Assembly: GCA_022559845.1 (NCBI GenBank)
Contig: CM040121.1
Span: 345,872,243-345,936,242 of the forward strand
Direction of reading: 5' to 3'
DNA: 64,000 nucleotides
Source of the DNA: Amorphophallus konjac
Taxonomy: Eukaryota; Streptophyta; Magnoliopsida; Alismatales; Araceae
The first letter of the stretch is position 1, and each line of letters begins with the position of its first letter. The notes under the pieces are model-generated. The model did no database searches. It had not been told where the DNA came from and saw nothing but the letters and a program-made list of their open reading frames with translations. A program made the translations under genes and the position numbers. Shown here piece by piece: positions 45,511 to 54,744 of this stretch.

Positions 45511-47321
45511 GGCTTGACCTCGTGGTTTGCCCATCGTCACGTGGATGTCTTTTGATGTCCTATGAGGGCCATGACCATGTGATCAGATAGCCAGGTGTAC
45601 CTTGCTATTCATTAGGTTCTGGTCAATCCCGTGTGACCTAGTGGTTGACAAGTAACCTTGTGTGTGTCTCGGCTATTCTGTATAGATCAGGACAGTGGTT
45701 CTGGACGCTTTGAGGTATCGTCTTACCTCGGTTAGCGTATCCAGTTGTGTTGAGGATCTTGGTGATTCCTCAAGTTTCCGTGAGTCGTTTCCTCCGGATG
45801 TGTCATTTTCTCTGGCTTAGGATTAGACCGATTTGTGGCTTGTTCCGCTTTGTACGATGATCTTGACCCCGAGTCTTCTGACTCAAGGATCATTATATTA
45901 GCAGGTCTAGTTGCCCTGTCCTGAGTCTGCTGGCAGTTGGTATGCTACTTTGGTGCTTTGTAGTACGTGCGACAATGCTTTCTTGGCTTGTCTGTACTCC
46001 AACACTCGTGTTTTAGAGTCTCTATGTCTAGTGAGTCTCCACTAGTCGTAGCCTCACGACCTCGAGTGTCGGTCCACCTGGGAGTAGGTGGTATGACAAT
46101 TCTCGATATACGATTTTTAAGCTAGTTTCATGGGCCCCTGCTTAACGGTAGTGTCCTGCTGGGGGGGGGGGGAAACTAGCTAGAGGCTTGGCTCTAGGTA
46201 AGAGTCGGTGTGTGCACACGTGGTCAGCGACGATGGACTGGCGCCAATGGGCGTGACCCTGACTAGTCACTCGTTACTGTAGTTCATGTTCTAGTTCTGT
46301 GTGTATCTCAGTCTCCGTCGTTCTCGATGTCCGTAGTGAGATACTTGTGGCACAGTATAAGACGTGAGTGGACGCATCTGGCTGGTCTTCAAGTGAAGAG
46401 GTACTTCCATCACTTGACATGTGACTCTCACGTTTCTCGTATGTCGTGACCTTCCCGGGCTAGTCTTTTCTTGACTTTACCCGAGGTCAGCTCTGTGTAG
46501 CATGCATAACGATCTAGTCATGTATGCGTCCGTGTCTGTTGTCTGTCTAGGGCTTTTCTAGTGTTTTTGCCTGGTTTCGTGGGCTTTAGCCTTTGGGCTA
46601 ATGTTCAGCTGATGGATCGGTAACTCCAGACTTTGTGAGATCAGGGTTCACCTCCCCGTTGTTGTTTGGAGTAGCTTAGGGAGCCGTACTTCCTTCAGCA
46701 GCCGTATTTCTTCAGGTACGGTCTCTTTCTCTTCCCCTTTGCCCTTCCCTTTTCCTATAGCTATTTCTACTCCTGTTCTTCCTGCTTTCTTTTACAACTT
46801 CCTAGCTATAGTTTAGCATTTCTTGCTTTACTACTGCTGTTGTTTTAGCTGTTGTTCCGTGTTACTGCGTGTTTTTTAGTGGAGATCCGCATGACCCCTA
46901 CTGAGCCAGGGACACGAGGCTCACCCCTGCTTTTCAGGTGTGGTCGTCTCTTATTCCTTGCGGTTCCTGGTGTGGCGAGTTCATAGTTGCCAGTTGTACC
47001 TGCGTCGGGCTTCCCCTAACCTCAGAGTACGTTTTTCTTTCTGTTTGACTGTACTTGTCTTTCCTTTGGACTGGACTCTGGTATAATTGTTAATTTGAAC
47101 TGTTAATTAAAAAGTAATTTTATTTCTACTACTTTAGCAAACCTGATTAATGAAATTTAATTGCTTACTGTTATATATGCTACTTCAATGTACTACACGA
47201 CAATCCTTTTATAACTTCGGAGCTTTATCGCTCTTGGGAGGCTTCGCGGGTTACAAGTGGTATCGAGTCTACTCGGTAGTCCTATCAGGTATATCCGGTA
47301 TTCGGAGTCTGGGTCGTCACA
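45511..47321 (+). repeat. A2 3' LTR, part 2
   Basis: Continues A2 after B2 and ends GGGTCGTCACA. Includes a G-run (about 46162-46173) that is shorter in the 5' LTR (about 32429). A chance ATG at 47150 opens a frame that reads into D; only the part from 47327 belongs to D. Confidence 0.85.
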
Positions 47322-47326
47322 CTCCC

Positions 47327-47962
47327 CGACACTCCCCTTCCTACCCAGATAGCCATAGCCCGGGGAGCACTACAACTCCTCCATTCCCACCCGGCCCACC
47401 TAAGGACACCCCAATGGCCCATACCCCACCACTCCCTACCTATCCTACCCCGACCACCCCCCCTACACTCCACCACCTAACCCTCTCCAGTCAATCCCAC
47501 TTGGCCCCCACCTCCGCCCCTCCATCTAACCCCATGAAGGACACATCCCTCCAACCCAAACTTCCTCACCCAACCCACCTCCCACTTCCTACCCCAATCC
47601 GACCCCAACCTAAGCCTCCGCTACTCCCACTCCATACCCCAACCCGATCCCACCTCAACCCACCACCTCGGGTGCAACATGCCTCAGCTATCACCACTAC
47701 ACCACCAAAAGACCTTCCCATCCCTTTTATGGACGAAACCTTGAACCAAACACCTGACCACATAGGGATGAACACCCCGGACCCCATTCTCACCTTGGAG
47801 GAAACCCATGCCCCGGTCGAGGAAGGAACCTCGCATTCTGATATTCATTCTACACCATCCCCTCTAGTTGGGACCGAGCTCATCTTAAGTGGACCCCTGG
47901 TTAGATGGCTAAAGGAGAGTTCGATTCACGCTATCACAGCCCATGTCTACCCTCCCATGTAG
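47327..47962 (+). pseudogene. Element D gag continuation: proline-rich region
   Basis: In phase with the Gag fragment 23452-23747 once A2 and one ctccc are removed: the last codon before A2 is at 23745 and the next at 47327. The protein is very rich in Pro and Thr (HSPSYPDSHSPGSTTTPPF at the start), with LPTPIRPQPKPP and LHTPTRSHLNPPP, then a mixed part with ILTLEETHAPVEEG. It ends at TAG 47960-47962, which fits CAG to TAG as the frame continues after it. Similar in style to the linker of E Gag. No known catalytic motif. Confidence 0.65.
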
Positions 47963-49597
47963 CAACCCCTCCCTATAGTGCCCCTCATCTCCCATCACAC
48001 CACCATCCAATCCTACTACCATGTGGAGACTTTGGAAGATCTTATCAAGGGGTTAGAATGGCAACTTGAGTTGACCGACATCTTGGCCCTAGGAACTGAC
48101 CGACCTACAAGCCTTGGTCTCATGCACCTAAGTATCGGGTCCATCACCTCAGTGTGTATGATGGGTTGTTACACTAGTGACCTCCTTTTATTCCTCCTTA
48201 CACTGAGGAGCCCAACCCTATTCACAATTTGGAGCTTGTGGTCTTGGGTAGGAAGCCAAGCCAATCCATTGAGGTCAACGGTCTGTCCACTTTTATGGTA
48301 GGAGAAAACCCATTACACATTGGAGAACAACTCACATGGGCAATCCTAGAAGAGGAACCAACCAATCTGTGGCCCGCCATCCACGATCCCTTTGACCCCT
48401 CCCTACGAGAACTTGGGCACCCAAGTGACCCATCATCATCCTTCACCACCCACTACCTCCTACCCCCTTTCACAATGCTTGCCCAAGCCCACCTCCTCCA
48501 AGGCCCGGATCTTATAAGGAAAGCCATGACCATGGACAACCTGCACCTAGGGAACGATGAAGCACCCCATCACATGAATTCCACCTTTATGGACCCCTTT
48601 GATCCTTATGATTGGAAGCTTAAAGGTCAACCCATATCCCCGCACATAGAAGTTGTCTTCGGGATGAGACTGCATGTGTCTTGGCATACTACAACACTTG
48701 GTAGGATTAGTGAGTCAAGCCGTCCCATATGTGTCACCTACACCTTGAGTCTGATGCATGATTCGTCCATATTCGGGTGTAACATCCCTCCCCTATTCAT
48801 CATCTCCCACAAAATTAATCTTGTGCATGATAGGAACATACATGGATGTCCGGGTTCCCCGACATTTACCACACTCTTGCATGGTAGAACCACCTTTGGA
48901 TGCCCCGCCCCTCCTAAGTTAGTCAAAGTCAATGTTGATGCCCCGATCCTCCAACCTTCGATAGGGAACCTATGCATGATAGGCATAGGTCCAAATTTGG
49001 CTACCCTGGTCCACCCATAGAAGTCATGTGTCTCATTTCACCCGTGCATTCCATACGCCGCAAGCACCTTGGTAAGGTCATCAAAAGCTCGAAAAGGCAG
49101 GTCAGTTCCCTTGAGCGCCCCCAAGAGTTCCATGAAGATGACTCTGGGATGGTGAGGGGCCCTTTTCGGGGTGTCCTCAACAATGAGAGTCCGAGGTAGC
49201 ACACACTTCAAGGTCTTGAGGAGTAATGGCAACCGCGAGTGGGATCTTCCCAGGGATTATGGAGTTACCCTATTGACAACGCAGTAGACCTCGTGCCTCA
49301 TACAGGCCCCGCGATGGTGCCTAGTGAGGAAATTGAGCCTAATCCACACCTTGCGAGAGAACCTAACCTTGAGGGATCCACAAATTCATCCTTGAGTGCC
49401 CGGCGCGAGCAATATGAGATGATATTGGATGAACAAGGCACCCATACCAGGATAGGGCATGGGAGCATTACCTCGCTGGGTGGAAGGGCCGACCTCCAAG
49501 TGAGACCCAACTACGGCTCGGCATGGAACTAGCAGATTGGCATTCATGGCAGTACACCTTTACTCGACGGAGTCGAGTTCTCCCCACCCCGGGGGTA
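47963..49597 (+). pseudogene. Element D unknown region, related to C
   Basis: Frames 47978-48301, then a shift near 48190, then 48229-49020 (263 residues) and 49239-49532 are pieces of one degenerate coding region. Visible parts: SIEVNGLSTFMVGENPL; HDPFDPSLREL and FTMLAQAHLLQGPD, aligned with C; FMDPFDPYDWK. Next are three repeat units around FGCNIPP, HDRNIHGCPGSP and HGRTTFGCPAPP (about 48757-48920). The end reads LLDGVEFSPPRGY directly before the 3' LTR. I do not recognise this protein. Its conservation with C shows it was coding in a common ancestor. No RT or integrase motif is present in the visible D sequence. Confidence 0.6.
49562..49597 (+). other. D hairpin and polypurine tract
   Basis: ACTCGAC-GGA-GTCGAGT (49562-49578), then TTCTCCCCACCCCGGGGGTA up to the 3' LTR start at 49598. 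Arms match those of C and E; the loop differs by one base. Confidence 0.75.
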
Positions 49598-50749
49598 TGA
49601 TGAGGACATCCCGTGCCCCTAGATATTTTTTCGAGTCCTAGCATGTCATTTTTATTTTATTTTGAGCCTTATCTATGTAATTTTGCTTTTAATTGAGTCA
49701 ATTATCTAGGTTAATGGGTCATTAGGCTAGCTTCCATGTTAATTGGGCCTTAGCCCATTAGTTGGGCCCATAGTCCATTTTATAGGATAGGCTTGGTCTT
49801 TTATCAGTTTGTCAAGGGTAAAGTGGTCATGCAAAAAGTGAGGAGCCTATAAGTAGGACCCCTCCCATCTCATTTGTGGAACTTGGATATTTTGAATAGA
49901 AGAAAATCCCTTTGGATTTTATCCCACTTCTCTATCTCTCCCTCTCTCTCCAAGAAGGGGGTGCCCCTTTCTCTCTACTCCCCCTCCCTCCAAATTTTGA
50001 AATTCACTCTCTCTACTCCCTCTTCCCTCATCATTAAAGGCCCTACCCCTTCCCCATACTTCCTATTCATTTCCCCTCCCACCCCAAGATAGAACCCACC
50101 ACTCCCCAAGCCACCTTCCAACCCCCAACCACCCACTCCCCTTCCCCAAGCACACACCCACCCCCCCAAGGCTGAAGGGGCATAACCCTAGGCAAAAATT
50201 CAAATCTTCCTCCACTGACAAGCCTGGATTGCCCCTCCCTGGGTCCCCTATCAGCCAGGGGTCGCCCCTGACCCATCCCCTCCCTTGTTTCCCTCTTATT
50301 CACCCATTATCATCCTTAAACTCCACCCACCACCCAGGCAGACATAGCAGCAACTCATCCACCCAGTTGTAGTTACGCCACCGCCCCTCTTGCACCATTC
50401 CAGGAGGTCAGCCCTATCTCTGAAGAAGCTACTCTGAGCCATCTTCAGAATGGGAGTTGGAACACCATCATTCGACATCGGAGCATTCCGGAAGAGCCAT
50501 TTTTGTCGGCCTACGTAGTCTGCCTCTGGCAGACAACCTGAGAAGATTTGCAGAAGCTCTCACAGCCACCCTGGTGAGGATCCTGGCGCAACCTTTGTTT
50601 GGGATGACCCTCTAAGTGTCCTCTTTTGACTCCAAGAAGAAGGAAGCCATTCGCCCAACGGAGCACCCTATTCCGTCCGTTTTCCTCAACGTGCGCTGAC
50701 TGCACTCACCAGATCCAGCTTGGACCTCTTCATGTTCCCCTGTTCACCA
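49598..50749 (+). repeat. D 3' LTR, truncated by F
   Basis: Starts TGATGAGGACATCCC. Related to the C LTR: same order of ATTTTTATTTTATTTTGAG-like sequence, GGGCC...TTGGGCC, TATA-like CCTATAAGTAGG (49846-49857) and a CT-rich run of the AAGGGGGTGCCCC type (about 49920-50000). F follows at 50750. The remaining D LTR is not in the window. Confidence 0.75.
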
Positions 50750-51468
50750 TGTTGAACCCCGTGCACAACCTTGTGCTAACAAATTTTGATGATGATTAAA
50801 TACCATGTGTGTGTGTGATTCATTATTTAAATGGAAATGTGGTCTTTGGATATGAAATGGTTTGAACTGCTCTAGTTGGTTGAATGATGCTCGATTGAAT
50901 ATAAATGCAATAGCTAACTGGGATATCCAACTTTGAGATCATTTGATGAAGATAACTGACGTGTGCTTTGATATATTTACATGAGTTAGTGAGAATGGAA
51001 AGTCTCCGACCAAATTGGGTGAAACTCTTCTAACTCTTCCCTAGTTGATTCGAATGGCATTTAAGCTATTGTGATAGCTATCATATAGTTTGAAGAGATT
51101 TAGTTCAAATATTGAGTGATTGATGAGAGCTAGAGATTAACCTTCAAGAAAGTAAATGATAATTGAAGACTGACCTTAAGTGTGTAACTATGACAGGGAC
51201 TTTCAATGGAGACTGATGTCAAGCTCAAGTGGCTGTCATTAAATTGAAACATTAAAACGGTAAGTTGTTTTGTTTGGATGGTTGAAGGAGGATTATTGTG
51301 TAGACTGGATGAACAAATCCCAAGGTAATTCCCTATCAGTATCTACGTGGTATGTCTATGTTTTGGGGTGGTTTATACTTAATTCTTTCATACATGTGTT
51401 AGTCGTTAATGTCTCATGTGTTTTGGATAACCCCATTGTGTGTTTTATTAACTTTGCTTATGTCAGGA

Positions 51469-51730
51469 AAAGTGTCGACTCTGTGAGTCGACACTTTGTC
51501 CCGGGGCCATAAGCTTTTAAGCCTGGCCTCTTATATTTTTGAACTGTGAGATAAAAAGTCGACTCCCTGAGTCGACCTTTTTATCAGACAGTTCTGTCTG
51601 GGTGTTTCTTAACGCAGCTGGCTGAATGTGTCGACTCCTTGAGTCGACACTTTCTACGCCTCAATTTGTTTGGCTGGCTTTCAAGCCTTGGGCGGCCACG
51701 AGTGTCAACTCTGTGAGTCGAAACTTTCTG
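51469..51730 (+). repeat. Four GTCGACTC...GAGTCGAC palindromes in F LTR
   Basis: Unit 1 (51470-51496) has arms AAAGTGTCGACTC and GAGTCGACACTTT around TGT. Unit 2 (51550-51586) pairs GATAAAAA-GTCGACTC with GAGTCGAC-c-TTTTTATC around CCT. Unit 3 (51628-51650) is GTGTCGACTC-CTT-GAGTCGACAC. Unit 4 (51701-51726) is decayed. Flanks differ yet pair in units 1 and 2. Palindromic repeats in Sirevirus LTRs are known as a class. Confidence 0.85.
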
Positions 51731-51854
51731 GCAATCGAAAAACACGCCGGTTCGTGCGGCGGCCGGTGCCCTAGCTCAGTCCATTCTTTCGTGCCGGATT
51801 GTGATTGATTCTGGGGGGATAATATCCTCCACGTGGCCCTTCATTCCCTTGTGG

Positions 51855-51861
51855 TATAAAA
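51855..51861 (+). promoter_or_regulatory. F LTR TATA box
   Basis: TATAAAA in TGGTATAAAATGAAAG, downstream of the four palindromes. This would place the palindromes in U3 and the hairpin run (52356-52596) in the transcribed leader. Confidence 0.6.
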
Positions 51862-52355
51862 TGAAAGAGATAGGGTTTATTGCGTAGAAGAAAAAATCAT
51901 CTAATGATATATACGATTTTGGGTGTTTGTAGGAACAGGAGGATGATGCTTCATCTCCTTCATCTCGAGGGTGAGCTGGGCGCGATTCAAGGCTGAAGAT
52001 GATGAACTTCCACCTAGTTGAAGGTGTCTTGCTGAAGCTCCACGGCTATATCTTCTCCAAACGATCAATGAGCTGAAGATAGGTTGAATAGAAGAAGAAC
52101 CTCGATCGCCCATCTTTCAAGCTGCAACAACAACGAACCTGTTAATGAATCTACTGCGTGCTTCAACCAATAGTTTGACTGAAGAGAAGAAGAAACCCAG
52201 TTGCCCAAGAACCCAGTTCCATCATTTTCGACCAAGAGTCTTTTGAACCATTTTCCGTCCCTACTTGTGGTTATCTTTTGTCTAGTTGATGTTCATTGAG
52301 CTTGCATGTATATCTGTGATCATTCCTTAAACTGAGATTGATTATGTGTGTGTGT

Positions 52356-52614
52356 TCGGAGTGGTGTCTCCGAGTGTGGATTCACTATTGGGGTACGTTC
52401 CCCGTCTTAGTGTGTATGTGTGGTGTTGAGCACCGTGTTGAGGGTTCACCCTCGTGTGTGTGCTGCGTAGCAGCGTGTTGAGCTTCGTGCTCGTGTGTGT
52501 GGTTTGCTGCCGTCATGCAGCGTGTGGTGTATTGGGGTTCGTCCCCGTGTGCTACCTTGAGTATCATTTTAGTGAAGCCTCACCGAGGTGGTGAGGGGTG
52601 GACGTAGGGTACCC
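52356..52614 (+). repeat. Run of nine short hairpins with different stems (F LTR)
   Basis: Stem pairs: CGGAG/CTCCG 52357/52368; GGGG/CCCC 52390/52400; GGTG/CACC 52422/52431; GAGGG/CCCTC 52440/52449; GCTGC/GCAGC 52462/52470; GAGC/GCTC 52480/52489; GCTGC/GCAGC 52506/52517; GGGG/CCCC 52534/52543; CCTCACC/GGTGAGG 52578/52590. A further GGGTACCC is at 52607-52614. Most are followed by CGTGT and separated by GTGTG or GTGTTGAG. Loops are 3-6 nt. No open frame spans it on the plus strand. Confidence 0.85.
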
Positions 52615-52914
52615 GTCGTGGTCCCGAACCACCTAAAAAATCTCTGTGCACTTGTGATTGGTTGTGTGTGTAATCTTATTTCACCATTCACAGGATGGAT
52701 TGCTCACCATGTTGCTCATCAATGCTAGACTTATCCATGTATACCGTTGTTAGTTAAATTTGCTAATTCTCCGTGTGTGATCTTGTCTATTGCTTACGCT
52801 TGGTGAGGTTAGATTGAGAGGTGCTTAAGTTACTCAATTGGTTTTAATTTTTAAAGAGAGGTATCTATTCACCCCCCTCTAGATTCGTGCCACTACACTG
52901 TGGGACCTAATAAT

Positions 52915-52926
52915 TGGTATCAGAGC
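52915..52926 (+). other. F primer-binding site (tRNA-iMet)
   Basis: TGGTATCAGAGC, two bases after the LTR end. Confidence 0.88.
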
Positions 52927-52981
52927 TCGGCTCTGTTATCCAGATCAAACGATCTTCAGAGGGATCCTAATGTAGGTTTGA

Positions 52982-54744
52982 ATGATGAATACTTCTTCAG
53001 ATAGTGGTTCATTGAGTTCCTTACCTGTCTATCATGGTGATGACTTTAATTTCTGGTTGGGAAAATTATGTAGAGCCATAAATTCAGTCAATCCCAATTT
53101 ATGGAAGCTAATTCATGATGGTCCTCATAAGTTGCCTCGGGATGAGACCAAGTGGTCCAACAGAGATAAATTAAGGGATCATGAGAATACTACAATGTTG
53201 AACTTGTTGAAAGGTTCAGTGAATGCTAACAAGTTTACATTCGTTTCATCCTGCAGGAGTGCAAAAGAGCTTATGGACCGGTTGGTGAAAGCTCAAGAAA
53301 AGTAGGGACAAGAAGGATTAATGGCTGATGATACTTATCAGACTTGTGATGAAAGTGCTGAGGAGGTAAGCTCCAAATCCGATGAAGATGAATTGTCATT
53401 TGAAGATTTGGTAAATGCTTATGATGAATTATTAGAAAAATATAAAAAGATGAAGTGTGAAAACAAAGCATTGAAGAAGAAGTCTAATGGAAACATGCAT
53501 GACAATTCCTCATGTGTGAAATGCATTGATCTAAGTTCAAAAATTGAAAAATTGGAAAATGAAAACGAACACTTGGCATGTAAAGTTACATTGCTTAAGG
53601 AAACCGAAGAAAGTCTGAGGAGCAAGTTAGATTCTCTATCCGATGATGAAAAACTCTTTGAGAAACTACTTGACTCTGAAACAGATACAAATCACTCTTG
53701 GATAAAAATGAGAAACTAAAAGAGGACAATGATGCCTTGCTTATTCAAGTCTCTTTACTTGAGGGTAGATTGAAGTGTTTTAAAAAATTTGAAACATAAA
53801 ATGAATTGCTGAACTCTGAACTTGAAAAGGTTAAACTGCTGAATGCGACTATGTCAGAAAGACTTCTGACTTTTGAAAAAGGCAAGTCAATGATTGCATA
53901 AGAAAGTGATGATGTGAGTCTTCTAAAATAGGAAATAGAATCTCACAAAACCATAAACTCCACTCTGAATGAGAAAGTCATTTCCTGTGAAAATGAAATT
54001 CTATCTTGTGAACTTCAAATTGCTTCACTTCAAAATGAAATTGTTGACTTGAACAAGTCATTGGGTAAATTTGTAAGTGGGGAGGAGAACTTGAACAAAC
54101 TTCTTGGAACAAAGGTGAACTTCCAATGGGAAGGTCTAGGATACAATCCTAACAAAAAGGAAGCCTTTAATTTGAAAACCAAGACCTCCTTTGTGCATGC
54201 TTCCTGCTCCTCCAGTACATCAAACATTCCTACCCCTGTCAAACAAAAGCCTAATATGCATGCAAAGAAATCCAATGTGGAACACCAAGCTTCAAAACAA
54301 AACAATGCATCATGTCACTATTGTGGTGAGCTTGGACATTTAATGCATGACTGTAGTTTGATGAAAGAGGATGATTTGAATGTTTGTAGGATGCATGATA
54401 GTAAATTTCAAGTTCATTAGAAAAAGAAAGTTGAATGCTTTCATTGTGGGAAAATGGGTCATACTATGAAAAATCGTTGGTTGTTAAATGTGACACCCAA
54501 ATTTCATACTCAAAATCATAGATCCCCCAGACATGCACAAAAGCCCAATGCTTATGTTCAACCAAAGAAATTGAATCAACGTGTGTATCGTCATTACTGT
54601 GGTCATGTGGGACATCTTATGGATGATTGCTCTTTATTGCACCTTGACAATCTGAATGCAAGGAAAATGTGGAAAGCTGCCAGTCGTGGTGCAGCTAACC
54701 GTCAGGGACCCAAGATGGCTTGGGTTCCCAAAACCTCAAAATGA
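52982..54744 (+). pseudogene. gag: F gag (copia UBN2-type Gag, coiled coil, zinc knuckles)
   Basis: N-terminal part with LPVYHGDDFNFWLGKLC and KELMDRLVKAQEK (52982-53305), then TAG. It continues in the same frame from 53321 with a long Lys/Glu/Leu-rich coiled coil. A frameshift near 53690 moves the rest to another frame, with stops at 53797, 53899, 53929 and 54418. Three knuckles follow: CHYCGELGHLMHDC (54313-54354, intact), CFHCGKMGHTMKNR (last Cys lost) and RHYCGHVGHLMDDC (first Cys lost, about 54590). The end is GPKMAWVPKTSK. Stops fit CAG/CAA to TAG/TAA. Capsid/nucleocapsid role by family; not functional here. Confidence 0.85.

Larger units (their letters stand above)
23748..47321 (+). 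mobile_element. Element A2: long LTRs, tiny internal region, host to C and B2
   Basis: Flanked by a perfect 5-bp target duplication ctccc (23743-23747 and 47322-47326) inside D. The 5' LTR is 23748-25779 plus 32291-33583 (split by C); the 3' LTR is 34001-35517 plus 45511-47321 (split by B2). With insertions removed the LTRs are about 3325 and 3328 bp. The internal region is only 33584-34000, with PBS and a degenerate polypurine end but no coding sequence. Non-autonomous; Tekay-like by its internal 3' end (aaatttcttgaggtagg). Confidence 0.88.
50750..52912 (+). repeat. F 5' LTR, about 2.2 kb
   Basis: Begins TGTTGAACCCCG and ends near GGACCTAATA (CA probably mutated to TA). Contains four palindromic GTCGACTC units (51469-51730), a TATA box TATAAAA (51855-51861) and a run of nine hairpins (52356-52596). 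It then carries the typical 3' part with attcaccccccctctag. The left boundary is inferred from the TGTTGAA start and the break from D sequence. Confidence 0.72.

Noticed and set aside
47150..47326. Start of a 270-codon frame in the A2 LTR
   Set aside because: The ATG and first 59 codons are A2 LTR sequence; only the part from 47327 is D.
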